The notes: generated from the sequence alone by a model not told the origin. Counted from the first letter of the stretch, positions 7,993-16,908 are shown. The stretch is DNA of 64,000 nucleotides from SW132 sp038150125 (GCF_038150125.1 NZ_JBBVMF010000016.1:62001-126000); one strand, 5' to 3'. Numbers and translations are program-made.

Positions 7993-9354
7993 TTATTCTT
8001 TATCCGCAACCGAAGCCACAGCCCGTATCAATAACCGTTCTGAAAAGCCACAGACAAATGATATCACGAAATAGGTTGTGCCGCTTGCAGGTTGAAGGTC
8101 AAGTACCGGCAAGACAAGGTTGAAGAATTCCGACTCCAGAAAAAAGAAAAAAGCGATGGCTGCGGCACCTCCCGTAAACACACGAATGGTTGTGAAAAAG
8201 TGGGAGCTGATTAACTCTGGATTCTTCAGATTGTCTGAGGTTTTCTTAACCCGGAACAGTGAACTCATCACGCCGCCGAACAATCCGAACAACATCACGC
8301 CGGTTAGCGTCGGCAGTGTTTGGATTAGACGGTCACCCCCTGGAGACGAGATGAGGGCTACGGGAAATAATTGAGTTATATATGCGATGTAGACAAAAAT
8401 AAAAACAATGGTAACCGTTAATAGAACAAGAAGCGTGTTGATAACCGATTTTGTGAGGCGGTTCTTGTAATAGTTGTTGCTGAAATGTTCATCCCGAATT
8501 TCGGCGGCAAGATAGAGGGAAGAAGCAGAGAGGTTTTGACCCGGTTGTTCAAATTCGCCCAAAAGTCGGTAGACGGCTTTTTGACGCCATTCATTAAGAT
8601 TCGTGGCCTCCTGACGAAACCGTTTGGCAAGATCATTGAGCTGATTCTGTTCCATCCCAAAAATGGAGAGCCTGACCGAGGCATGAAGGCTTTTCCACGC
8701 CGGGTCTATTTTACCGCGTTTCATCTGTTCATAAGCCATAGTCACAAGAGCCCCGGCCTGCTCACCCCATGCAGGTATACTTCCATCCTCGAGTGAGTTT
8801 TCCCGTATCCTGTATTCAAGAACAGCACTATGGGCTCTAAGGTCACCTTCAAGCCTCTCGAGTGCAAGTGCGTCGCTGTCTAAGTATTGTTTTACGGGTG
8901 CCTTGTAATCGTAACGCAGAGTTATGTTGCCGCTGGCTGAATCATAAAAATCTGACGGGAATTCTATCGATTTGATCAGCTCTTTTTCCGATTCAAGGGT
9001 GAGCTTTTTAACTGCCTCAGCGGGAGACACCCAGCGTACATTGTGGTTTCGTGCCGGAGAGAATTGACGGGTGTTAGCCCTGACCCGAAGGTGCCAGAAG
9101 ATAGCGTATTCGGGCGGATCAAGATCGGGATAGAAGAGCGTATCGGCGGAGATGGGATCTTTTATTTCTGTGCCAACCAGCTTTGCAATGTCCTGAAATG
9201 GATCGGCTTTCGTTAGGCTGTAGGGATCTTGCACGACAACAGGGAGTTTCCACTCTACTCCGGTACCATCATCAGAAATGATGGCGATGCGTTGATGCCC
9301 TTTAATATTTTTCCAGACAATTCCACCGGTCAGGTGAGAAGGTGATCTGCTCAT
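7993..9354 (-). CDS. eCIS-linked membrane protein with a degenerate Nudix-like N-terminal domain
   Basis: The protein has 453 residues. Residues ~8-125 look like a Nudix fold: GGIVWKNIKGHQRIAIIS, WKLP, then YAIFWHLRVRANTRQF and NVRWVSPAEAVKKL. However, the catalytic Nudix box (GX5EX7REUXEEXGU) is absent, so hydrolase activity is unlikely. A helical middle section follows. From ~residue 300 there are four predicted membrane segments, including LLVLLTVTIVFIFVYIAYI and TGVMLFGLFGGVMSSLF. The start overlaps the amidase stop as ATGA, implying coupled translation. Membrane location next to an amidase and an eCIS suggests a role in anchoring, sensing or release of particles, which is inference. Confidence 0.6.
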   Translation of the reverse strand: MSRSPSHLTGGIVWKNIKGHQRIAIISDDGTGVEWKLPVVVQDPYSLTKADPFQDIAKLVGTEIKDPISADTLFYPDLDPPEYAIFWHLRVRANTRQFSPARNHNVRWVSPAEAVKKLTLESEKELIKSIEFPSDFYDSASGNITLRYDYKAPVKQYLDSDALALERLEGDLRAHSAVLEYRIRENSLEDGSIPAWGEQAGALVTMAYEQMKRGKIDPAWKSLHASVRLSIFGMEQNQLNDLAKRFRQEATNLNEWRQKAVYRLLGEFEQPGQNLSASSLYLAAEIRDEHFSNNYYKNRLTKSVINTLLVLLTVTIVFIFVYIAYITQLFPVALISSPGGDRLIQTLPTLTGVMLFGLFGGVMSSLFRVKKTSDNLKNPELISSHFFTTIRVFTGGAAAIAFFFFLESEFFNLVLPVLDLQPASGTTYFVISFVCGFSERLLIRAVASVADKE

Positions 9355-10172
9355 TCTGTATTGTGAATATATTCTTTAAAAACCCAGCCGCGCAGCTTTA
9401 CCTCTACATTATACCAACCGTTTTGCTCTTTCAAAATAGAAACTTTGGTATTTTTGGATAGCGGTTTAGCGATTGTTGAGGTGGATGAAGACGGGCCTGA
9501 GCGTATATTCAGGGCCGATGCGGTGACAACGCCGGTTTTCTTGTCCGCGTCATCTTCGCCCTGATCTTTTCTATTAGAGTGAAGCAGCCGGTTCCTGAGC
9601 TTGTCAAGAGGAAAGGCCGGACCCGGATCAGACTTTCGGCCTGGTGCAATTTCTTCGTGGCCCAAAATGTGCTTTATATTGTAAGCATTCATAATATTCC
9701 GGCACAGATCGTGTGTGGCCGTGATCTGCTTTTCGGTATAGACGTGCCACCAAGACTCTTCTTCCTCATTCCGGTGCACAGCCCGGAGCACATCGTCTTC
9801 GCTATAGGTTTTTCCGAACCACGATCGCCAGACAGACCCGGTTTTTTCAAGCCTCCCGGCATTTACAATTTCAATACCGATGGAATAGTTGTTCAGATCT
9901 GTTCGGTCGAGCCAGGAGCTTTCCCCGGCATGCCAGCCTATTTTGTTAAACGGTATAAGCTGTGTGATGGATCCATCATGGTCGATCACTACATGTGCGG
10001 ACGCTTCTACAGAGGGATCTTTAAATGTATTTACAGCGGAGGAAACCGACGGCCCAGCTGTGTAGTGAATGACAATAGTATCTGGCAATCCTTCTTCAAA
10101 TGAACCGCTGGTTTTGTCAATTTCATCTATGGATACGTGATCTGAATCAATCTTGTGTTCCTTAATTTTCAT
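9351..10172 (-). CDS. N-acetylmuramoyl-L-alanine amidase with C-terminal SH3 domain
   Basis: The protein has 273 residues. Residues ~25-190 are an Amidase_2/AmpD-type domain that cleaves the bond between muramic acid and the peptide stem. Zinc-ligand regions are visible: the VIHYTAGPS strand, GWHAGESSW, and HILGHEEIAPGRKSDPG near the end. Residues ~213-270 are a bacterial SH3 domain (ASALNIRSGPSSSTSTI ... GWVFKEYI) likely to bind the cell wall. No signal peptide is present, so the protein is cytoplasmic or exported by another route such as lysis or the eCIS. It heads the minus-strand cluster and is coupled to the membrane protein gene. A role in particle release or as cargo is inferred. Confidence 0.88.
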   Translation of the reverse strand: MKIKEHKIDSDHVSIDEIDKTSGSFEEGLPDTIVIHYTAGPSVSSAVNTFKDPSVEASAHVVIDHDGSITQLIPFNKIGWHAGESSWLDRTDLNNYSIGIEIVNAGRLEKTGSVWRSWFGKTYSEDDVLRAVHRNEEEESWWHVYTEKQITATHDLCRNIMNAYNIKHILGHEEIAPGRKSDPGPAFPLDKLRNRLLHSNRKDQGEDDADKKTGVVTASALNIRSGPSSSTSTIAKPLSKNTKVSILKEQNGWYNVEVKLRGWVFKEYIHNTE

Positions 10173-10378
10173 GATACCCTCTGGATTTAATTTTTTGTTT
10201 AAACTATCATGGTCACCTGATTAGAAAATGTAATTTATTTAAGTGAACAAATCTAACACTTACAAAAGGGTGTGATGCCACCGTGAAGGGTAAGCTTGAT
10301 GAACTTTTTCATGAATAGGGAAAAATTCTCATTACCTTTACGGTCTCAAAAATCGGGATAAACTTCTATAAATTACGG

Positions 10379-11710
10379 ATGCTGACTATATTTTCAGAAA
10401 TTCTCCATACACTGATGTCTCCTATAATTGGTGGCCAAACTTTTCTTACCGCAGTAACCCAGTCCGAGCTGATCGACTCAATCGTTAACATCCTTCCTGA
10501 ATCACTTCAGGGGGAGTATACTGTGCCGACAGTCGGGCTGTTTATTATCTTTTTTGTATCAGCACTTGTGCATCTGGTTATCCGTGTTTGGATCATCCAT
10601 CTGCTTCATAAGCTGGATGAAAAAACGGTCTCTGAGTGGTATGCTGTTATCCTGAAGCATAAGCTGCCGCAGCGTGCGCTTTTTATTATTCCGCTGCTGA
10701 TAATTTATAACGGTCTGAACCTGGTTCCTGAAATCCCCGAAGAGGTTACAGACTTTATTATTCGGCTTACTGCCGCCACAATGGTTCTGGTGGGGGCAAG
10801 AGCGCTGGACGCACTGTTGTCGTCCGTTCATACGCTTTACCTGATGAATGCCGGTCCTGATAAGGCACCCATCAAGAGCTATATTCAGCTCGGGAAAGTG
10901 ATTGTATACGTTTTTGCGGGACTCTTTATAGTGTCGAGCCTTGCTGATAAATCACCGTGGTACTTTCTTACCGGTATCGGTGCCGCGATGGCTATTATTC
11001 TCCTGCTGTTCCGGGATACATTGCTTTCGCTGGTGGCCAGTGTTCAGCTGACAAATAACGACCTGATCCGAGTGGGCGACTGGATCGAAATGCCCCAGTT
11101 CGGCGCCGATGGAGATGTAATTGACATAGCACTGAATACCGTACTGGTTCAGAATTTTGATAAGACTATTTCCGTTATACCCACCCATAAATTCCTTGAG
11201 CACAGCTTCAGGAACTGGCGCGGAATGCAAGAGACGGGTGGCAGGCGCATCATGCGCTCCCTGAATATTGATATCTCATCGATACGGTTTCTTACCTATC
11301 ACGAAATCGAGCGGCTGAGGGAATCGATTTTGCTTAAAGACTATATCAACGAAAAAATGAAGGACGTGCACGACTATAACAGCGAATATCTGAAGACGAG
11401 CTCAAGCACGCTTACCAACGGCCGGTGGCTCACTAATGTAGGTACGTTCCGGGCATATATCATTGAGTATCTGAAAAAACATCCAAATGCGAAAAAAGAT
11501 CTCACCATGCTGGTTCGTCAGCTGGAGCCGACAGAAAAAGGCCTGCCACTACAAGTGTATGTGTTTGTAGATACCACCGTATGGGCGGAATATGAGGGAA
11601 TTCAGTCCGATATATTTGATCACCTGCTTGCCATTGCCCCTGAGTTTGGGCTAAATATTTTTCAACAGCCCACCGGCCGTGATTTCAGGGTTCTGAGTTC
11701 TCTGAACTAA
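10379..11710 (+). CDS. MscS-family mechanosensitive ion channel (YbdG-like)
   Basis: The protein has 443 residues. Several N-terminal membrane segments (for example VPTVGLFIIFFVSALVHLVI and VIVYVFAGLFIVSSLA) are followed by the pore-lining helix and beta domain of MscS proteins. These show LFRDTLLSLVASVQLTNND, IRVGDWIEMPQFGADGDVID and PTHKFLEHSFRNWRGMQETG. The long soluble C-terminus and ~440-residue size match the YbdG/YnaI-like subgroup with a stress-release role in the inner membrane. It is divergent from the amidase gene across a 206-bp gap. No operon partner follows. Confidence 0.9.
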   Translation: MLTIFSEILHTLMSPIIGGQTFLTAVTQSELIDSIVNILPESLQGEYTVPTVGLFIIFFVSALVHLVIRVWIIHLLHKLDEKTVSEWYAVILKHKLPQRALFIIPLLIIYNGLNLVPEIPEEVTDFIIRLTAATMVLVGARALDALLSSVHTLYLMNAGPDKAPIKSYIQLGKVIVYVFAGLFIVSSLADKSPWYFLTGIGAAMAIILLLFRDTLLSLVASVQLTNNDLIRVGDWIEMPQFGADGDVIDIALNTVLVQNFDKTISVIPTHKFLEHSFRNWRGMQETGGRRIMRSLNIDISSIRFLTYHEIERLRESILLKDYINEKMKDVHDYNSEYLKTSSSTLTNGRWLTNVGTFRAYIIEYLKKHPNAKKDLTMLVRQLEPTEKGLPLQVYVFVDTTVWAEYEGIQSDIFDHLLAIAPEFGLNIFQQPTGRDFRVLSSLN

Positions 11711-12672
11711 CCGGATTTTTTCCTGATGCTCTCGATAAATTCATATCATCAAGTGTATTCGAATCGGATAAGTAGGAATGGGAATTAAACAGATAGCAGA
11801 AATAGATGCCGTAGTTGTGCGAAGACGAGATCGTAAAATGGTAGGTTAATATCTCAGGAAGCAATGGGCAAAAAATCTTGAGCGACTAAACGAACTATAG
11901 CCAAGACAAAAAGCGGCTTAATAGCATTGATTACAATCAGTCACCGACTTTATAAAATTCATTAACTTTCTAAGGGCTAGTTTTTCTACATTAGAAAGTG
12001 ATGATATCAGTTCAAGCAGAAAGCCCGAGAGAACGGTATTTACTGCGATAACTGATACTGTGACAAGGTTCTGGGACACCCAAAATGGTAAACACGGATG
12101 ATTTTACTCATTGCTTTTGTTGAATAAAAAATTACCACTCTATAATTGTCGAACTCAGGATAATTTCGCCGCAATACCTTTAGCCCAAATTTGGGCTGCT
12201 TTCCATTTTTCATACGTGTAATATTTTTAGTGCTTTACATTGGATCACGCTTATCTTTGTGAATAATCCGGGTCAGATTCCTATCGTAAGCATCAAGAGC
12301 CGATCAATCGACAAAAATGCATAAAATCATTAGCGTGTATTTGAATGTATGCTTTGAATTTAATGGCAGCTTTTGCATACTGTCACAATTATTTAAGTAA
12401 TCTTTACAGAAAGACGTTGAGGTGCTTAGCTGCGGATTTTTTTATGACGGCTTAAGGGAGCAATAACTTATTAGCCTTAGACGCAGGTTTCTGATGAGGG
12501 GGTAGTGCAAACAAGTTTAAGGTAAGATCACTTCAACATATAATGAAAAGACAGTTCATCCAGTCTGTATTTAGGGGTGAAAAGTTACCCGCTAACAAAC
12601 GATATATTTAATCAAATGAAAACAGTTTGTCTGGCTCATCTGTCTGATATTAGTCGTTATCTCCTGGTATTT
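11711..12672. other. Long intergenic region without a supported gene
   Basis: This ~960-bp stretch lies between the MscS gene and the ligand-gated channel. No reading frame with a recognisable product was found; short open stretches are broken by stops. It contains a perfect 16-bp palindrome, annotated separately, and a TATCTTTG at 12252-12259 that matches the Bacteroidota -7 promoter box. That box has no convincing -33 TTTG at the right distance. It may hold a long 5' leader or gene remnants. Confidence 0.35.
12182..12197. promoter_or_regulatory. Perfect 16-bp palindrome, possible operator
   Basis: The sequence AGCCCAAATTTGGGCT is its own reverse complement. It sits ~490 bp upstream of the ligand-gated channel start and 54 bp upstream of a TATCTTTG box. 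A dimeric regulator site is possible; there is no T-run after it, so it is not a terminator. Confidence 0.3.
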
Positions 12673-13803
12673 ATGAAAAAAATGAGAGTTGCGGAGAAAC
12701 TCATACCAGCAATAGGGCTGTTGCTTGCTCCGGGACACGTTGTAAAGGCACAGTCCAATGATATTCAGGAGCTTGGCTACATTGCCCCACCGGATTCGCT
12801 CGTAGAAGTAGATGCCAATCTTTACATCAATAAAATTTACAACGTTAATTCTGTTGAAGAGACGTATCAAATTGACGGCTATCTAGAGTTTCAGTGGATT
12901 GATGAACGATTGGCTTTTGAATCAGAATCTGCGGATTCTTATTTAATTTTTGAAAATGATCGAGCCTCAGAAGTGATGAAATCTGAGGTTTGGGTTCCGG
13001 CTTTTGAATTCGTCAATATTCAGGGCAAACAGGACACACAACACTTTCTTATCTCGATAGAACCCAATGGTACCGTTACGTATGAGGAACGGTTTTTTGG
13101 GATTTTCCACACAGAAATGAATTTTAGAAAATTTCCTTTCGACTATAAAAAGTTCGTCGTTGAAATAGAGCCGTTTTCATATGATGAAAATTTCCTGAAA
13201 TTTAAAACCTTATCACTCTTTCCGGATACATCTGACACCTGTAAAGCTCTCGATACAACACTGGGTAAGGATTGGAATCTAACGGGCATCAAAGTAGTAA
13301 CGGATACATCATCATACGGTCTTCCGGACGCGATGACTTCCGGGAGTGACGGTGGAATCTACTCAAAAGCCGTATTTGAGGTGCATGCGAAACGGATCAG
13401 CGACTATTTTATATGGCAGGTGCTTCTGCCTCTCTTTTTAATCATAGCGGCATCATTCACGATTTTCTGGATTCGGGACTTTGGAACGCAAATTGGCATA
13501 GGGTTTTCTTTAATGCTTACTGTGGTTGCATTCAATTTCTACTCAGCCTCTATATTGCCCAGGCTGCCATATAACACATTCATTGAATATGTGATCATGT
13601 TTGGGTACTTGTTCATTTTGTTCGGCATTATTGCGGCCACCATAAATCATAACCTTGAAAAAAGAGAACAAAGCAGTTTTGATTTGTTCAAAGTTTGCAG
13701 ATGGGGTTTTCCGGCGAGCTATCTTTTGATTATGATAATACTGATACTGGTAAATCTCGTCTTTGAGACCGGAACAATGGATCTGGTTAATAATTGCGGT
13801 TGA
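12673..13803 (+). CDS. Prokaryotic pentameric ligand-gated ion channel (Cys-loop family)
   Basis: The protein has 376 residues from the ATG at 12673. That start gives a clean signal peptide (MKKMRVAEKL ... HVVKA-Q). The same frame is open from a GTG at 12577, which would put the signal sequence inside the protein. The beta-rich extracellular domain carries the family-defining FPFD loop (about residues 154-157: FRKFPFDYKKF) without the flanking cysteines, as in GLIC and ELIC. Four membrane segments follow: M1 WQVLLPLFLIIAASFTIFW, M2 IGIGFSLMLTVVAFNFYSAS, M3 VIMFGYLFILFGIIAATI and M4 YLLIMIILILVNLVF. The LPRLPYNT linker between M2 and M3 is typical. Ligand and ion selectivity cannot be told. 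The gene stands alone. Confidence 0.88.
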   Translation: MKKMRVAEKLIPAIGLLLAPGHVVKAQSNDIQELGYIAPPDSLVEVDANLYINKIYNVNSVEETYQIDGYLEFQWIDERLAFESESADSYLIFENDRASEVMKSEVWVPAFEFVNIQGKQDTQHFLISIEPNGTVTYEERFFGIFHTEMNFRKFPFDYKKFVVEIEPFSYDENFLKFKTLSLFPDTSDTCKALDTTLGKDWNLTGIKVVTDTSSYGLPDAMTSGSDGGIYSKAVFEVHAKRISDYFIWQVLLPLFLIIAASFTIFWIRDFGTQIGIGFSLMLTVVAFNFYSASILPRLPYNTFIEYVIMFGYLFILFGIIAATINHNLEKREQSSFDLFKVCRWGFPASYLLIMIILILVNLVFETGTMDLVNNCG

Positions 13804-14197
13804 TATACTCGTATGTTGTCAAGCCAGGCAGACCTCACTTTAATAAGATCCAGATAATCCGTAGTTGCCCTGTTCCTGGTCAGTGATGAATGGATTTTGA
13901 GGAGTGAAAATATTCCCAAATAATTTTCATTCAGGAACCAATTCGAATTATAAGAGGGTTAATTTAGATATATTTTAAAAAAATTACTCTGTTACTATTT
14001 CCATTGAGTTGTAGACAATTGCCTTTCTTATCTACTACGGAGATTTCATGAGTTATAAAATTTACAATTTGGCAGAGAGAATTTTAAAACGTCTTACCAG
14101 CAGTGTCACTTTGTTTCTCTGGCAAGATATTCTAACAGAATTATTTTTTACTTAAAACAGCACGAGCTGTACACTATAAACGTAACGAGATTTAAAA
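13804..14197. other. Intergenic region, nothing recognised
   Basis: This ~390-bp AT-rich gap lies between the ligand-gated channel and the small lipoprotein gene. No coding frame, tRNA or clear terminator was found. A promoter for the lipoprotein/zinc-ribbon pair is expected here, but I cannot place one with confidence. Confidence 0.3.
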
Positions 14198-14494
14198 ATG
14201 AAGATAACTCTTGAAAAATATTTGGTACTGATTGTTGCTATACTATTTTTCACGTCTTGTGGAGAATTAAGCAGAGAAGTTGAGAAGAAGTACAATGAAT
14301 TAAATAAAGTTACCGAGTCACTCGATTCTTTGTGGAATAAAGGAAGTGATAAGATTATGGCACTTGATTCACTCCTCAATGCGGATGGGGATAAATTGAA
14401 AAATATCGATTCATTGATTAATAAATCCACTTCAAAAATTGACTCTCTTTCCGGCGAGAAGATGAAAACTATAGAAGAAATCATAAAACAATAA
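14198..14494 (+). CDS. Small coiled-coil lipoprotein
   Basis: This 98-residue protein has a lipoprotein signal (LVLIVAILFFTSC, lipobox FTSC, Cys at ~residue 21). The mature part is almost wholly helical with repeated short blocks containing D-S-L (ESLDSLWNKG, ALDSLLNADG, NIDSLINKST, KIDSLSGEK), which suggests a coiled coil or tandem helical repeat of about 15-18 residues. It recalls Lpp-like or murein-associated small lipoproteins in size only. It is 13 bp upstream of the zinc-ribbon gene, so the two are probably co-transcribed. Function is unknown. Confidence 0.7.
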   Translation: MKITLEKYLVLIVAILFFTSCGELSREVEKKYNELNKVTESLDSLWNKGSDKIMALDSLLNADGDKLKNIDSLINKSTSKIDSLSGEKMKTIEEIIKQ

Positions 14495-14507
14495 CGAGGT
14501 ATATATT

Positions 14508-14756
14508 ATGAAATGTCCAAATTGTAACGTGAATCTGGTAATGACAGAAAGAAGTGGCGTTGAGATTGACTATTGTCCGGAGTGTCGGGGTGTATGGCTT
14601 GATCGGGGAGAGCTTGATAAAATTATTGAGCGATCTTCACAAACCGTTAAAAGCAGTCAGGCCGAACGATATACTGACAGACATGCATATCAATCTGATA
14701 AGAAGCAGTATCCAAAAAAGAAAAAGAGTCTTTTGAGCGAGCTGTTTGATTTTTAA
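14508..14756 (+). CDS. TFIIB-type zinc-ribbon domain protein
   Basis: This 82-residue protein has an N-terminal zinc ribbon of the zf-TFIIB family: MKCPNCNVNLVM, then YCPECRGVWLDRGELDKII. Two CxxC pairs form the metal site, and GVWLDRGEL is the family signature. The rest (residues ~48-82) is basic, Ser/Lys/Tyr-rich and probably disordered, ending in LLSELFDF. A Shine-Dalgarno-like GAGGT lies about 10 bp before the ATG. Such proteins are common in bacteria, but their role is not established; nucleic-acid or protein binding is assumed from the fold. It is convergent with ldhA. Confidence 0.82.
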   Translation: MKCPNCNVNLVMTERSGVEIDYCPECRGVWLDRGELDKIIERSSQTVKSSQAERYTDRHAYQSDKKQYPKKKKSLLSELFDF

Positions 14757-15000
14757 TATCCTCATTGAGTTTCATTCTAAAGAAGTCAAAACCTGGTTCT
14801 ATAAATTCTCTCCAAATCAAGTTGAATTGGTTATTTAACTTTAAAAAGGGCAGCATATTTCTGAGATAAGTCATCAAGCAGAGAGTGAAAATGAATACCG
14901 CTCTGAATGGTAAGGGAGCCAGGTTTTTAAATACCCAAAAGTGTCGGGCCCTCCTAAAAAATTCCTGTCTTAAACCCTGCATAAGTTTTTTACCCGGGTA

Positions 15001-16008
15001 TCAAGAAATATTTTTCGCGGCCGTCACCTCGTTTTCAACATCTTTGCCCTCTTCGTGTCGCGTAAGATTCTGTATGGTAGTCTCTGTTATTTGCTGAAGG
15101 GCCTCATCGGTCAGGAACGCCTGGTGGCCGGTAATCAGTACGTTAGGAAAGTTCATGAGCCGGGCTATCTCGTCATCCTGTATTACTTCTCCTGAAAGGT
15201 CTTTAAAGAAAAGATCGTCCTCTTGTTCATATACGTCAATTCCCAGGAAGCCAATTTTCTTTCTCTTAAGCCCGTCAATTACGGCAGATGTGTCGATGAG
15301 GGCCCCGCGGCTGGTGTTGATAATCATAACACCCTCTTTCATTTTTTCGATGGATTTGCCATCGATGATGTGACGTGTCTGTGGCATAAGAGGGCAGTGC
15401 AGCGAGATGATATCGGATTTTTCGACAAGCTCATCAAAATCGACATACGTACCGCCCATCTGTTTCACCTCTTCGTTTTCATATGGATCGAATGCGAGTA
15501 TATCGCAGCCAAACCCGGCCATAATTTTACAAAAAGCCGTTCCGATAGTTCCGGTCCCAATCACTCCCACAGTTTTGCCGTGAAGATTAAAGCCGGTCAG
15601 ACCTTCAAGCGAATAGTTATTTTCGCGAACCCTGTTATAAGCTTTGTGGGTTTTTCGGTTAAGCGTCAAAATCAGCGCCACGGTGTGTTCGGCAACAGCT
15701 TCGGGAGAGTAGGCGGGGACACGATATACAGTAATTTTATGCTTGCTGCAGGCTTCCAGATCTACATGATTGAATCCGGCCGATCTCAGCGCGATGACAT
15801 CTACGCCAAGCTCCGCAATTTTTGCAATTAGAGGTTCATCCATTGGATTGTTTACAAAAATACAAACGGCTTTATAACCCGAGACCAATTTCGCCGTTTG
15901 AAGTGTCAGAGCATCTTCAAAGAACGTGATGTTGTGGTTTGACTGAGCCACTTTGGCTTCAAAGTGATTTCTATCGTAAGACTTGGTGCTGAAAAATGCG
16001 ATGTTCAT
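15001..16008 (-). CDS. ldhA: D-lactate dehydrogenase (2-hydroxyacid dehydrogenase)
   Basis: The protein has 335 residues and is very similar in layout to E. coli LdhA. It contains the NAD-binding GVIGTGTIGTAF motif near residue 150, AVAEHTVALILTLNRKTHKA, and ISLHCPLMPQTRHII. The catalytic Arg is in NTSRGALIDT, the Glu in GIDVYEQEDDLFF, and the His in TGHQAFLTDEAL. It reduces pyruvate to D-lactate with NADH in the cytoplasm during fermentation or redox stress. The gene is single. It is convergent with the zinc-ribbon gene over 244 bp and ~200 bp from the next minus-strand gene. Confidence 0.93.
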   Translation of the reverse strand: MNIAFFSTKSYDRNHFEAKVAQSNHNITFFEDALTLQTAKLVSGYKAVCIFVNNPMDEPLIAKIAELGVDVIALRSAGFNHVDLEACSKHKITVYRVPAYSPEAVAEHTVALILTLNRKTHKAYNRVRENNYSLEGLTGFNLHGKTVGVIGTGTIGTAFCKIMAGFGCDILAFDPYENEEVKQMGGTYVDFDELVEKSDIISLHCPLMPQTRHIIDGKSIEKMKEGVMIINTSRGALIDTSAVIDGLKRKKIGFLGIDVYEQEDDLFFKDLSGEVIQDDEIARLMNFPNVLITGHQAFLTDEALQQITETTIQNLTRHEEGKDVENEVTAAKNIS

Positions 16009-16209
16009 GTGGAAGGTCAGGTTTGATTTGTGAGCGAGTATAAATGAGCACGGGAGCGTCCAGTTGTAGTAGGGTATGATGTAAGTTCAGCGCTTTTCGA
16101 GTCACTAAACACATACCGTGCCGATTTCACGTGCCAGTCAGTTTCAAACAACCAACTAAAGAGTTGTCCTGTACGTTTCCTGAACTTAGTAAGTCAGCAT
16201 CCCGTTGCG

Positions 16210-16908
16210 TTAACTTTTAGGTGGGATCGTCCGGCCGGTTTTTACTTTATAAGCGTCAATTACCATCTCTTCAATCTGGTCGAGGCTGAAGGTTTCTGAG
16301 TTTATGACAAGATCGTAATCCGATGCTGTTGTCAGATCTTTATAGAAAAATCGCTCAACGTATTCCTGACGCTCCTCATCCTTTTTTCTTATAAGATCAC
16401 GTGCCTCGGCTTCCGGGATTTTATGTTTTTCAGCTATATGTTTTACCCGCGATTTAAATGGCCTCACAAGACGGATGTTCAGGTTTTCCTGTTTTTGACA
16501 GATATAGTTTCCGCCCCGCCCAACAATGATACCACGACCGTGTTCCTCAATCGTTTTTACCACACGAATTAAAGACCGGATGTAGTTTACATTGGTGTGG
16601 ATGTCGCTGATAAATGCTGATACAGCATCTTCAACGTCCTGTTTGCGCCTTTCATCCAGCGTTTCCAGCATCTTTTTGTCGCTGTCCATATCTTCGGCGA
16701 TAGCGCCAAGAAGTTCCCGGTCCCATACCTCAAATCCGGTAGTATCTCCCAGCTTTTCTGCCAGTGTCCCGCCAAGGGCCCCGAACTCCCGAGAGATAGT
16801 GATCAACGGAAAGAACGCCTCCTTTTTATGACTGGAGGTAATCATTTCCGTTCTGTGATCCCACTCTTTAATTTGCTTATCCACAATTTGAGAAACTGTC
16901 ATTGGCAT
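16210..16908 (-). CDS. Cytidylate kinase-like family protein
   Basis: The protein has 232 residues and belongs to the cytidylate kinase-like family (PF13189 type). After ~30 residues comes FPLITISREFGALGGTLAEK, a P-loop-like start that differs from the classical GxxGxGKS. GRGIIVGRGGNYICQKQ and VRPFKSRVKHIAEKH follow, and then a lid-like RKKDEERQEYVERFF. The C-terminus has SDYDLVINSETF. The true substrate of this family is not settled; nucleotide phosphorylation is inferred from the fold. It is monocistronic by spacing. Confidence 0.85.
   Translation of the reverse strand: MPMTVSQIVDKQIKEWDHRTEMITSSHKKEAFFPLITISREFGALGGTLAEKLGDTTGFEVWDRELLGAIAEDMDSDKKMLETLDERRKQDVEDAVSAFISDIHTNVNYIRSLIRVVKTIEEHGRGIIVGRGGNYICQKQENLNIRLVRPFKSRVKHIAEKHKIPEAEARDLIRKKDEERQEYVERFFYKDLTTASDYDLVINSETFSLDQIEEMVIDAYKVKTGRTIPPKS

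Noticed and set aside
1..10172. Reading the phage-tail-like cluster as a prophage or type VI secretion system
   Set aside because: No capsid, terminase, TssJLM or ClpV-like gene is seen. The order sheath, tube, DUF5908, LysM, VgrG with a DUF4255 cap fits eCIS better. The unseen part left of base 1 could still add evidence.
12577..12672. N-terminal extension of the ligand-gated channel from a GTG
   Set aside because: It would bury the clear signal peptide that begins at 12673.
14647..14982. 111-codon minus-strand frame overlapping the zinc-ribbon gene
   Set aside because: It runs antisense into a well-supported gene and has no recognisable domain.
14991..15000. 10-bp palindrome TACCCGGGTA next to the ldhA stop
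   Set aside because: Too short to be meaningful at this scale, and no T-run follows.
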